NCBI GenBank assembly: GCA_902764825.1
Contig: CACWXL010000002.1
Location: forward strand, 62,001-126,000
Source: Oscillospiraceae bacterium
GTDB lineage: Bacteria > Bacillota > Clostridia > Saccharofermentanales > Saccharofermentanaceae
DNA: 64,000 nucleotides
Reading direction: 5' to 3'
This document shows positions 35,011-43,537 of the stretch, piece by piece; within the stretch, counting starts at the first letter, position 1; every line of letters begins with the position of its first letter. Under the pieces are notes generated by a model. That model made no database searches. It worked only from the letters and a program-made list of their open reading frames with translations, and was not told the DNA's origin. The position numbers were made by a program, and so were the translations under genes.

Positions 35011-36384
35011 TTAATTCTCATCTTCGTCGCCTGAGATCGCGAGTTCACCTACATAGACTGAGGGAGTAAAGAACTCAGCCTCGCCCGAAGGCAGGTTAAT
35101 TATATCATTGCCTACGGACTTGATAGATTTTATTACATCATAGAAGTTTCCTGCAACAGTAATTTGCTCGACAGGCCTTCCCTTTTTGCCGCCTTCAATC
35201 AGATATCCTTCGCAAAGCAGCGAGAAATCGCCCGAGATGGCGTTAACTCCGGCATGAAGACCGGAAAGGTCAGTGAGCATTATTCCCTCGCCGACTTCCT
35301 CCATGAGGCCGTCCAATGTCTTCTCACCTGCCTCAACCACAAGGTTCGTTGGCATCTCGGAAACAGCGCTTCCCGCCCTGAATCCGTTGCCTGTAGACTG
35401 TCTGCCTGCCTTATAAGCGGACTTGAGGTCATAAAGAGCCGTAGCAAATGTACCATTATCGATGATTGCCTTCTCTGTAGTCAGAACGCCCTCGTCGTCG
35501 AAAGGTATCTTGGTGAGGGCCTTTTCGAGCATGGGGCATTCCTTGACCGTGAGCGCATCTGATGCGATCTTGGTGCCTTCCTTGTCAGCTAATAGCGAGA
35601 GTCCTCTCTGCATTGTCGTTGCAAGGAAATTGCCGAAGAATACCATGAAGAACTGCTGGAAAGCCTCATTTCTGAGGATCGTCTTATATGAGCCGGCCTT
35701 AACGGACTTCGCGCCCATCTTGCCGATGAGGTTCTCCTTGAACTTCTTAAGGAACTTCTCCTGGTCGAAATCGTCTATATCCTTGCCGATCCAGTAATGG
35801 CCGCCGCTCTTTACGCTTCCGTCAGCATCGATCGCCCTGCCGGATGCAACAAGCGAGATTCCGTCAGTATCCCTGTAAGAATGGAGTCCTTTCGAGTTGA
35901 TGATAAGGAACGGTCCCGTGCCGCAATTGATCGAGAGAATATCGACCGCATCGATCCTCTCGTCAAGCGCCAGGATCGCCTTCTCAAGTCCCAGACCCAG
36001 CTCTTCAAATCTCTTATATGTGTTCTTCGCATATGCGTCCGTGATCTGCGAAAAATAAAGGTCCTTGTTATCCTCATCACAGTATATGAACTGTGGATCT
36101 TCGTCGTTTAAGACTTCGCAATTCTCCATCGCCGACTTCAAAAGGAAATCGATAGAGTCGTCATTGAGAATATTCGTCGAGCAATAGCCCATCTGACCGT
36201 TCTTAAGGCCCCTGAACGAGAGCGTGCTCGTGACGCTGTTCTCATAACTTGATACTTCACCCTTAAGGATGTCGATGCTCATCGACGAATCCTGCGCGAA
36301 AGAAGCCTCGCACTCCTCAAAGCCGTATTCCATGCCCGCCTTAACGAGCTTTTCCATAAACTTTTCTGCTGCTTTGATATCCAT
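35011..36384 (-). CDS. pmbA: PmbA/TldE-type metalloprotease subunit
   Basis: 457 residues. The N-terminal alpha/beta domain contains AKNTYKRFEELGLGLEKAI. The C-terminal half has FRAGSAVSEMPTNLVVEAGEKTLD and the SLLCEGYLIEGGKKGRPVEQITVAGNFYD end seen in PmbA. It lacks the HExxxH metal site that its partner carries. TldD and PmbA form a heterodimeric zinc protease that degrades unfolded peptides and matures some RiPPs. The two genes are three bases apart. No RiPP precursor was seen nearby. Confidence 0.92.
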   Translation of the reverse strand: MDIKAAEKFMEKLVKAGMEYGFEECEASFAQDSSMSIDILKGEVSSYENSVTSTLSFRGLKNGQMGYCSTNILNDDSIDFLLKSAMENCEVLNDEDPQFIYCDEDNKDLYFSQITDAYAKNTYKRFEELGLGLEKAILALDERIDAVDILSINCGTGPFLIINSKGLHSYRDTDGISLVASGRAIDADGSVKSGGHYWIGKDIDDFDQEKFLKKFKENLIGKMGAKSVKAGSYKTILRNEAFQQFFMVFFGNFLATTMQRGLSLLADKEGTKIASDALTVKECPMLEKALTKIPFDDEGVLTTEKAIIDNGTFATALYDLKSAYKAGRQSTGNGFRAGSAVSEMPTNLVVEAGEKTLDGLMEEVGEGIMLTDLSGLHAGVNAISGDFSLLCEGYLIEGGKKGRPVEQITVAGNFYDVIKSIKSVGNDIINLPSGEAEFFTPSVYVGELAISGDEDEN

Positions 36385-36387
36385 GGT

Positions 36388-37773
36388 TTACGCCTCTCTT
36401 CCGCCTACAAGTATTGATGACACCCTTATAGTGGGCTGGCCAACCGTTACCGGAATGCCGCCCGAAACGGATCCGCACATGCCGGCCGAGAGCTGCAGGT
36501 CATTGCCGACCATATCGATGTTCTTTAAGATCTCCTGGCCCTTGCCGATAAGCGTCGCGCCTCTAACAGGCTCAGCGATCTTACCGTTCCTTACCATGAA
36601 TCCTTCGTTTACCGCGAAATTAAAGTCGCCCGTGGACGTATCGACCGATCCGCCGCCCATCTGAGTGGCGTAAAGTCCGTACTCTGTGCTTGCGATGATG
36701 TCCTTAGGATCTGATTCGCCGTTGCAGATATAAGTGTTGCTCATGCGCGAAGTCGGCGCGTAAGAATAGTTCTGTCTGCGTGAACAGCCGGTCGGCTTTG
36801 AGTTCATACGGCGTGCGCCAAGCTCGTCGATCATATAGTTCTTAAGGATGCCGTTCTCGATAAGCAGCAGGTCAGATGAAGTGTTGCCCTCATCGTCAGT
36901 CTCATATGAGCCCCACTCACCGTCGATCCTCGCATTGTCTCTTGCACTTACTACAGGTGATGCGATCTGCTCGCCGAGCATATCCGTGAAATAAGACATC
37001 TTGATACCAACAGCCGTAGCTTCCAATGCGTGGCCGCAAGCCTCGTGGAAGATAACGCCGCCAAAGCCGTTACCCAGGATGACCGGCATCTTCGCAGAAG
37101 GCGCATATCCGGCATTAACCATTCTGATAGCCGTATCACAGCACTCTCTGGTCTTGTCGATCAAAGGATACTCATTGATGAACTCATATCCCCTCATAGT
37201 GCCGGGTGCGACCCTGCCGGACTGTTTCTCATTGTCCTTAGTAGCGATAGTCTCAACCGAGAGCCTGATGCGCTTCGTCGTATCTTCCTTGTTTACGCCT
37301 CTGGTATTGATGACTCTTGCAGTCCTGGTCGATGCAGCGATCGATCCGGCCACCTGCGTGATCAGCGGATCGTAACTGAGCGCAAAGTCAGAAGACTTCC
37401 TTAAGAAATCAACCATATCAGACTTCGGCGTCGTCATGGGGTCAATTACAACCTGTGACCTAGTGGTTTTGCAAAGCTCTTCCAGCGCCTGGATCCGGCC
37501 CTTGTCATTGCCCTTGATCGCTGCAGCCGCTTCTTTCGCGAGCTTCAAAAGGACGTCAAGATCGTTGTCGCTGGAATAAACATAGACCGAGTTTGTGCCG
37601 GCCAAGAGCCTAATACCCGTGCCCGAATCAAATCCCGTCGCAGCCCTTATGACCTGGCCGTTTAGGAGACTGACTGACTTCGACTCCGTCACTTCCTGAA
37701 AGATCTCGGCGAAATCCGCCGTCGTCGACATTGCCTGCTCCAATATCCGGAGGCAATCTGCGTCATTAAACAT
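36388..37773 (-). CDS. tldD: TldD-type metalloprotease subunit
   Basis: About 461 residues. VIFHEACGHALEA is the HExxxH zinc site. GEWGSYETDDEGN, RRQNYSYAPTSRMSNTYI and DFNFAVNEGFMVRNGKIAEPVRG are family hallmarks. I start at the ATG at 37773, with AGAGGG eight bases upstream. The longer frame adds 37 residues with no ribosome binding site. It acts with the PmbA protein encoded next. Confidence 0.93.
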   Translation of the reverse strand: MFNDADCLRILEQAMSTTADFAEIFQEVTESKSVSLLNGQVIRAATGFDSGTGIRLLAGTNSVYVYSSDNDLDVLLKLAKEAAAAIKGNDKGRIQALEELCKTTRSQVVIDPMTTPKSDMVDFLRKSSDFALSYDPLITQVAGSIAASTRTARVINTRGVNKEDTTKRIRLSVETIATKDNEKQSGRVAPGTMRGYEFINEYPLIDKTRECCDTAIRMVNAGYAPSAKMPVILGNGFGGVIFHEACGHALEATAVGIKMSYFTDMLGEQIASPVVSARDNARIDGEWGSYETDDEGNTSSDLLLIENGILKNYMIDELGARRMNSKPTGCSRRQNYSYAPTSRMSNTYICNGESDPKDIIASTEYGLYATQMGGGSVDTSTGDFNFAVNEGFMVRNGKIAEPVRGATLIGKGQEILKNIDMVGNDLQLSAGMCGSVSGGIPVTVGQPTIRVSSILVGGREA

Positions 37774-37931
37774 ATTAATCCCTCTTATTCTAATTAAATT
37801 AAGCAATATTATAACGCATTTTTGGTTGTATCCACGCAAGGTTGTCTTTGCGCTCCCATCAACAGCTCCGGCCTCATGTTTCACGGGTGTTTATCCGGCT
37901 ATAGCCGTACTTTTAGCCTGGATTTTGTGTA

Positions 37932-38100
37932 TGAACGGCGAAATGAACTTCACTACCGTCGGTTTTGCCGTTCAGGCCACGAAATCCAGGCAAAAACCTA
38001 GGCAGCGCCTAGAAAAACGCCTAGAATTCACTTCAAAAACTTCAAAAATCCAGGCAAAAAACTAGGCGGCGCCTAGAAAAACGCCTAGATTTTCAATCCA
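37932..38100. repeat. Intergenic repeat cluster, 64-bp period, two units
   Basis: Two units starting CCAGGCAAAAA (37986 and 38050) are exactly 64 bases apart. Each carries CTAGGC(A/G)GCGCCTAG and AAAAACGCCTAGA. To the left are a GGCTATAGCC palindrome (near 37897) and TGAACGGCGAAATGAAC (37932-37948). The same modules occur at 59431-59950. The rest of the 37774-38247 gap holds two hairpins and no gene. Confidence 0.75.
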
Positions 38101-38102
38101 CA

Positions 38103-38150
38103 ACAAAAAATCACAGCAAAAGCACAGTGCATAGTGACTTTTGCTGTGAT
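38103..38150 (-). terminator. Strong terminator after the acyl-CoA synthetase gene
   Basis: ATCACAGCAAAAGTCAC pairs with GTGCTTTTGCTGTGAT on the minus strand, followed directly by TTTTTTG. Because the stem has A-runs on one arm it may also act on the plus strand. Confidence 0.85.
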
Positions 38151-38172
38151 TATTAGTCTTTCACAATGGTTT

Positions 38173-38211
38173 TCACAGTAAAAGCACAGTCTGTGTGGAC
38201 TTTTGCTGTGA
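38173..38211. terminator. Second copy of the ACAGCAAAAG hairpin
   Basis: TCACAGCAAAAGTCCAC pairs with CTGTGCTTTTACTGTGA. It is a sequence relative of the hairpin 60 bases away and lies closer to the acyl-CoA synthetase stop codon. Tandem related hairpins make a double terminator. Confidence 0.65.
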
Positions 38212-38247
38212 TTTTCGGCCCGCGTACTAGACAGACGCGCCTAAACC

Positions 38248-39957
38248 TCAGTATCTCTTGATCTTCTTCGACGTGTTCTTCTCGAACTCGGTCATGCGGA
38301 GGACGGTGTTCTTGATCTTCTTGTAGCTTTCGAGCTTCTCGTTGGTGGCAGATACGACGTCCTTCAGGATCGACATGATCTGCTCCTCAGTAGGATCACC
38401 TTCGATGCCGAGCTTGGCCTTGATCTCTTCAAGATCAGGATAGATCGTTGCTGTTACGACGATGTCGTCCTTGACCTCATCGTTGACGCCGGATACGACA
38501 GATTCAGCGACATAAGGTGACAAAGACAGAAGATACTCGATCTCTTCAGGGAATACGTTCTTGCCGTTCTTTGCGATGATGACGTTCTTCTTACGGCCAG
38601 TGATGATGCAGAAACCGTCTTCATCAATATAGCCCAGGTCGCCGGTATGATAGTAGCCGTCCTTATCGAGCGCGAGAGCGGTGTTCTCGGGATCGTTGTA
38701 GTATCCCATGAAGTTGTTGTCGCCCTTTGAGATGAACTCGCCGATGCCGTCAGAATCAGGATCAAGGATCTTAACGTCGCAGCCCGGGAGAGGCAGGCCT
38801 GCCGCGTGGTTCTTGAAGAACTTGTCACGGTTCAGAGCAAGGATCGGTGCGCACTCTGTGAGGCCGTAGCCCTGAACGCACTTGAAGCCCATTGTCTGGA
38901 AAAATGTAAGGATCTCAGGATTTACGGGAGCGCCGCCTAAGATGATGAGTCTCATCCTGCCGCCGAAGATATCGTGGATCGGCTTGAAGAGCTTGCGGCG
39001 GATACTAACAGGCAGATGCAGAGCGTTAGCAAGCTTCATGCCCGTCTGGAGTTTCTTAGCTTTTGCAGGGTCTTCCTTAAGTCCCTTCTGGATCTTCTTG
39101 TAGAAGAGCTCAAGCATTACAGGAACCATGAGGATACATGTAGGTCTTACTTCCTGAAGGTTCTGTGCGATGTAGCGCAGGCCTTCGCAGATGCCGACGG
39201 TCGTGCCTCTGTAGACCTGGCCCAAGAAGCCGCATGTGCATTCATATGTGTGATGCAGAGGCAGCACTGAGAGCCAGACGTCGTTACGGTCGATATAGAG
39301 CATCGAGAACATGGACATCAAGTTCTTGCAGATATTCTTCTGGCAGAGCATAACGGCCTTGGACTTGGCTGTCGTGCCTGATGTGAAGAGCAAAATAGTC
39401 ATTTCTTCAGGATCGATGGTTGCTTCAGTGAAGGTCTTATCGCCTGCTGCGAGCTTCTCTTCACCGGCCTTCAGGCAGTCCTGATAGTAAAGGAATCTGT
39501 CGTCGTCGAGCTTTTCGGTGCAGATCCAGTACTTGATCGTATCGACCTTGCCGTAGACCTGCTTTACGATGTCGAGCTTGGACTTGGAGAAGACGAGGAT
39601 CTCAACTTCGGCTCTTGTGAGCATGTTGAGGACGTCGTCAACGGGAAGCTCCTTGTCCAGAGGGACGATGCAGCCGGTGCCGTTGGTCGTTGCGAGATAT
39701 GTTGTGTACCATTCGTATCTGGTCTCAGCGAAAATCGCGATCCTCGCGCCTTTCTTGACGGTGCTCATGAAGTATGTGCCGAGGGAATCGATGTCGTGAT
39801 CGTATTTCTCGGTTGAGATCGGGATATATTCGCCGCCCTTCTTTTCCTTGACCAGGAAAACAGGGTTCTGCGGGAATTCATGAAGTCTCTTCTTGATAAC
39901 GTCTCTTAGGTTGTGGATCTCTGTTACTTCGTACAGACCGGAATAGGGATCTTTCAT
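38248..39957 (-). CDS. AMP-dependent long-chain acyl-CoA synthetase
   Basis: 569 residues. The ATP/AMP loop is LLFTSGTTAKSKAVMLC near residue 190, where the usual P-K-G is replaced by A-K-S-K. The other motifs are GYGLTECAP, YHTGDLGYIDEDG and GRKKNVIIAKNGKNVFPEEIE, and a lysine lies near the C terminus (NTSKKIKRY). It activates a fatty acid to the adenylate and then the CoA ester at the membrane. Its start codon overlaps the stop of the pyrE-like gene (ATGA), so it is the last gene of the pyrimidine operon. The reason for that link is unknown. Confidence 0.9.
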   Translation of the reverse strand: MKDPYSGLYEVTEIHNLRDVIKKRLHEFPQNPVFLVKEKKGGEYIPISTEKYDHDIDSLGTYFMSTVKKGARIAIFAETRYEWYTTYLATTNGTGCIVPLDKELPVDDVLNMLTRAEVEILVFSKSKLDIVKQVYGKVDTIKYWICTEKLDDDRFLYYQDCLKAGEEKLAAGDKTFTEATIDPEEMTILLFTSGTTAKSKAVMLCQKNICKNLMSMFSMLYIDRNDVWLSVLPLHHTYECTCGFLGQVYRGTTVGICEGLRYIAQNLQEVRPTCILMVPVMLELFYKKIQKGLKEDPAKAKKLQTGMKLANALHLPVSIRRKLFKPIHDIFGGRMRLIILGGAPVNPEILTFFQTMGFKCVQGYGLTECAPILALNRDKFFKNHAAGLPLPGCDVKILDPDSDGIGEFISKGDNNFMGYYNDPENTALALDKDGYYHTGDLGYIDEDGFCIITGRKKNVIIAKNGKNVFPEEIEYLLSLSPYVAESVVSGVNDEVKDDIVVTATIYPDLEEIKAKLGIEGDPTEEQIMSILKDVVSATNEKLESYKKIKNTVLRMTEFEKNTSKKIKRY

Positions 39958-40808
39958 GCGTTTGTATATCCTTTCTCTATGGCAAGCTCGGCACGTTCCT
40001 TGTTCTTGCCGCCCTTTGCGATCTCAGAGGCGATGAAGTCAGGATTTGCCTTAAGGAAAGCCGTCATATATTCAGAAGGGTTTTCCAGGAAGTGGAGGAT
40101 CATTGCCTTCTGTGTTTCATTAATAATACCATTAGATGTAGCTTCATCAAAAAGCTTTTCGTCGATTCCGGTAAGAGCGTGAAGCTCAACGCCAAGGTTC
40201 TTCAGGACTTCCCTGCCGTTCTGGCATCTGTCGACGACTGCAACAGTGTCAGTGATCTCGGAGCCTAAGCCTCTGATAACGGGGATCCAAGCTCTCTCGT
40301 AGGAAGATGCCTCAGTGATGAGGTCAGCGATGTGGAGCGCCTTCTTGCCCTTAAGATCTACAGAAGATGAATCAACGGCAGGTCCGTCGATAGCTTCGGA
40401 ATATACGGAAGTCATGTCCTTGTAGATCGTGAGATGGGGCTTTTTAAGAAGGTATGCGGGCATCATGGAGAAGAAATAATCGCGTCTCTCGCCGCCTGAG
40501 ATGTAATCGAAATCAAGCTTTGAAGCAGCTTCAGCGAGCTTGTCTGATACCATCTTGAACGTGCCGCCCTTGTTGTAGTAAGCGAGCATCATGTCGAAGA
40601 TCTCTTCCGGCGCGGTGAGCTTGCTGTCAGCGATAGCTTTCTCGATGCGCTTTAAGACTTCGCCTGCAGCAGCCTCATTCTCAAGAAGGAAATGAGTGTT
40701 GATGAAGAAAGGTCCGAGTCTGCCTGATGTGTACCAGAAGGGCTGGTTCTCAGGTGCGACCCTTACTGCCTTGGTAGCGAAAAGTGCTTCGATTATCGTG
40801 TTTTCCAT
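39954..40808 (-). CDS. pyrE: Divergent orotate phosphoribosyltransferase-like protein
   Basis: About 284 residues, longer than the usual 210. WYTSGRLGPFFINTHFLLEN is an OPRTase-like orotate/PRPP segment, and SGGERRDYFFSMMPAYLLKKPH matches the catalytic lysine region. The PRPP loop is IADLITEASS. Classical PyrE has an acidic pair and a TTGGS-like turn there, so the motif is degenerate. About 60 extra residues follow at the C terminus. The ATG at 40808 has AGGAGA upstream. It fills the only pyrE slot in an otherwise complete operon. Confidence 0.75.
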   Translation of the reverse strand: MENTIIEALFATKAVRVAPENQPFWYTSGRLGPFFINTHFLLENEAAAGEVLKRIEKAIADSKLTAPEEIFDMMLAYYNKGGTFKMVSDKLAEAASKLDFDYISGGERRDYFFSMMPAYLLKKPHLTIYKDMTSVYSEAIDGPAVDSSSVDLKGKKALHIADLITEASSYERAWIPVIRGLGSEITDTVAVVDRCQNGREVLKNLGVELHALTGIDEKLFDEATSNGIINETQKAMILHFLENPSEYMTAFLKANPDFIASEIAKGGKNKERAELAIEKGYTNA

Positions 40809-40891
40809 GTATCCGTCTCCTAAATTCTTATATTTTGAAATCTGCACCGCAGCGTATCAACACTGCAGTGCAGATCTTAAGGCTTTTATCA

Positions 40892-41809
40892 TCACCAGCG
40901 CTGCAGCGTGCCTGTAAGCGACTTTAATTCCAGACCGCCGTCTTCGCAGTACTTCTCAAGGTCAGCAGTGATATCAATCGGAAGAGCGGGATGAACGAGG
41001 CATGCCGTTCCGATCTCGACCGCAGAAGCGCCCGCGATCATGAACTCAATGACATCCTTGTAATCCTGAATACCGCCGCATCCGACGATCGGGATATCAA
41101 GTACCTGAGCGCACTCGGCGACCATGCGGATCGCAACGGGCTTTACCGCCGGACCTGAATAACCGCCTGTGTTGTTTGTGAGGACAGGTCTTCTGGTCCT
41201 GATGTCGATCCTCATTCCCATGAGCGTATTGATGAGAACGACAGCGTCCGCACCGCCCGCCTGGGCTGCCAGCGCCGTAGCCTTGATGTCAGTGACATTA
41301 GGCGTGAGCTTGATCCACAAAGGAAGATCCGTAAGGCTTCTGAGCTTTGAAGTGATCGCCTTGATCGCCTCAGGATCGGAACCGATCGTCATGCAGCCTG
41401 CCTTAACGTTCGGGCATGAGAGGTTGATCTCAAGAGCGTCTATCTTATCCTTATGGGGATCCAACGTTGTTACCATGTCTATGTAGTCTTCGAAAGAATG
41501 CCCAGCCACGTTAACGATAACCGCTGCGCCGGACTCCTTCATGAAGTCAAGATCATTCTCGATGAAATAATGCACACCGGGATTCTGAAGGCCAACGGAA
41601 TTAAGCATGCCGGAAGCGCACTCAGCGACTCTGACACCGGGATTGCCGTTCCGGGGCTTTATGGTAAGTCCCTTTGAAGAGATCCCGCCGAGGATCGACA
41701 GATCGTAATATTCAGAAAGTTCCCTGCCGAAGTTGCAAGTGCCGGATGCAAGGATTATGGGGCTCTTGAGGTTGACTGAACCGACATTGACATTAAGAAG
41801 TTTGCTCAT
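40892..41809 (-). CDS. pyrD: Dihydroorotate dehydrogenase, class 1B catalytic subunit
   Basis: About 305 residues, a FMN TIM barrel. SPIILASGTCNFG, ALEINLSCPNVKAG with the active-site Cys, WIKLTPNVTDI and VVLINTLMGMRIDI mark the class 1B enzyme. It oxidises dihydroorotate to orotate and passes electrons to PyrK and NAD. The true start is the ATG at 41809. It overlaps the pyrK stop (ATGA) and has GGGAGG upstream. The frame itself runs further up. Confidence 0.95.
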   Translation of the reverse strand: MSKLLNVNVGSVNLKSPIILASGTCNFGRELSEYYDLSILGGISSKGLTIKPRNGNPGVRVAECASGMLNSVGLQNPGVHYFIENDLDFMKESGAAVIVNVAGHSFEDYIDMVTTLDPHKDKIDALEINLSCPNVKAGCMTIGSDPEAIKAITSKLRSLTDLPLWIKLTPNVTDIKATALAAQAGGADAVVLINTLMGMRIDIRTRRPVLTNNTGGYSGPAVKPVAIRMVAECAQVLDIPIVGCGGIQDYKDVIEFMIAGASAVEIGTACLVHPALPIDITADLEKYCEDGGLELKSLTGTLQRW

Positions 41810-42579
41810 GACCATGCCACCTCCCTGCTGTCGAAAACAGGACCTTCCTTGCAGCACCTGACATTCTTATATCCGTCCGGACCATCGTCCTTTACCTTGA
41901 CCGTGCAGCAAAGGCAGATTCCGGCACCGCATGCCATTCTCTGTTCCATGGACACAAAGCACTTCATGCCTTTGCCTTCAGCCCATGCAGCGACTGCCTT
42001 CATCATGGGGATCGGACCGACGCAGCATACCAAAGTCTTTGCGGGATTTGCGATAGCTAAAGTATCAAGGCCTGCAATTACAGTACCTTTGATGCCACAG
42101 TCACCTGCGTCAGTCGTAAGGATATATCCGTTTTTATTGAGGATCACCTGTTCTTTGCATCTGAAGCCTTCGCAGACAGTTACGTTCTTGCCGGCGCGGA
42201 CCAGCTCTTCGTATGCGAAGTTGATCGGGAAGACACCCGTGCCGCCTCCTGTAAGGATTATGTTTTCGAAGCCTTCGAAATCAAAACCGTTGCCCAAAGG
42301 GCCAAGGCAGTCAACATAAGAACCGACTTCAAAGTCCTTTATCTGCTCAGTGCCCTTGCCTACGACCTTAACGCCGATGTTAAAGGTACCTTTCGCGCGG
42401 TCGACGGACGCAATGCCGAAGGGGCGCTTTAAGAACATCGTCCCTGCCGAGATATTTACAAACTGTCCGGGAATACAAGAACTTGCTATCTCAGGACAGT
42501 CAAATCCGAGATAGCAAGTGTCTGCGTTCAGTAATTCTTTTGAGATTAATTTGATTCTATATTCTTTTCTGGTTGCCAT
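41806..42579 (-). CDS. pyrK: Dihydroorotate dehydrogenase electron-transfer subunit
   Basis: 257 residues. An N-terminal FAD-binding barrel (CIPGQFVNISAG, RPFGIASVD) is followed by an NAD domain (NIILTGGGTGVFP). The C-terminal cysteine cluster RMACGAGICLCC...RCCKEGPVF binds a [2Fe-2S] centre. It pairs with the class 1B PyrD encoded next, allowing NAD-linked anaerobic dihydroorotate oxidation. Confidence 0.95.
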   Translation of the reverse strand: MATRKEYRIKLISKELLNADTCYLGFDCPEIASSCIPGQFVNISAGTMFLKRPFGIASVDRAKGTFNIGVKVVGKGTEQIKDFEVGSYVDCLGPLGNGFDFEGFENIILTGGGTGVFPINFAYEELVRAGKNVTVCEGFRCKEQVILNKNGYILTTDAGDCGIKGTVIAGLDTLAIANPAKTLVCCVGPIPMMKAVAAWAEGKGMKCFVSMEQRMACGAGICLCCTVKVKDDGPDGYKNVRCCKEGPVFDSREVAWS

Positions 42580-42583
42580 TAAA

Positions 42584-43537
42584 TTATACGTACTTACGGT
42601 TCATCAAAGCTGCGTTGAGCTTTTCCTTCATGTCCTCTGCTTCAAATCTTGCGGCCTTGCCGAAATCCTCAGGCTTGAAGAAATCAGCCTTCTTCTGCCA
42701 TGCGGTCATGATAGATCTGGAAGCGTTGACGATACCGCCCTTTCCATATGCTGTAAAGCTTGCGACTGCCTGATCCGCGCCTGCGCCCTGTGCGCCGTAG
42801 CCCGGAATCAGCATGAATGCGTTAGGCATTCTCTTACGGAGGTCAACTGCCTGCTCAGGCCATGTAGCACCGATGACTGCGCCTACTGATGAGAATCCTT
42901 CCTCACCGATAAGGGGCTCGCCCCACTCAGCGACCTTGTCGGCAACTGCTTCATAGAGCTTTCTGCCGTCAGCGATCTCAAGATCCTGGAAGTCGCCTGC
43001 AGAAGGATTGGATGTTCTGACTAAGCAGAAGATGCCCTTGCCGTCTCTTGCTGCAACATCGATGAAAGGCTTAACGCCGTCGATGCCGAGATAGCAGTTG
43101 ACTGTTGAAGCATCAAAGCCGCTCATCTCCATGGTCTCGCCCAGGAGGATGTCGGTCTTGCCGATGATGCCCTCGGCATAAGCCGTAGCGGTGGAGCCGA
43201 TGTCGTTGCGCTTGGAGTCAGCGATTACGATCATGCCCTTTCTCTGCGCATATCTTGCAGTAAGGAGCATCGTCTTGATAGCATCGACGCCGTACATCTC
43301 GTAGTAAGCGAACTGGAGCTTTAATGCCGGAACGATATCGTATGTATGGTCGATGATCTCTTTGTTGAAGAGCCAGATTGCCTTTGCGGTAGCCTTCGTA
43401 GCCTCCTCAGGGAAAAGCTGCTCGGCATAGTGCTTAATGTGATCGGGAATATAATCGAGCTTGGGGTCAAGACCAATAACTGTAGGATTGTTTACTTCAT
43501 CGATCTTTCTTACCAGCGCATCAGCAAAGTTTCTCAT
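42584..43537 (-). CDS. pyrF: Orotidine-5'-phosphate decarboxylase, type 2
   Basis: 317 residues, the long type 2 form. TVIGLDPKLDYIPDHI opens the barrel, IVIADSKRNDIGSTATAYAEG carries the catalytic Asp/Lys/Asp set, and LIPGYGAQGAGA is the phosphate loop. It makes UMP from OMP, the last step of the pathway. It overlaps pyrC by 17 bases and precedes pyrK. Confidence 0.95.
   Translation of the reverse strand: MRNFADALVRKIDEVNNPTVIGLDPKLDYIPDHIKHYAEQLFPEEATKATAKAIWLFNKEIIDHTYDIVPALKLQFAYYEMYGVDAIKTMLLTARYAQRKGMIVIADSKRNDIGSTATAYAEGIIGKTDILLGETMEMSGFDASTVNCYLGIDGVKPFIDVAARDGKGIFCLVRTSNPSAGDFQDLEIADGRKLYEAVADKVAEWGEPLIGEEGFSSVGAVIGATWPEQAVDLRKRMPNAFMLIPGYGAQGAGADQAVASFTAYGKGGIVNASRSIMTAWQKKADFFKPEDFGKAARFEAEDMKEKLNAALMNRKYV

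Noticed and set aside
35011..37773. RiPP maturation by TldD/PmbA
   Set aside because: No precursor peptide or modifying enzyme gene is seen nearby. A general role in peptide turnover is more likely.
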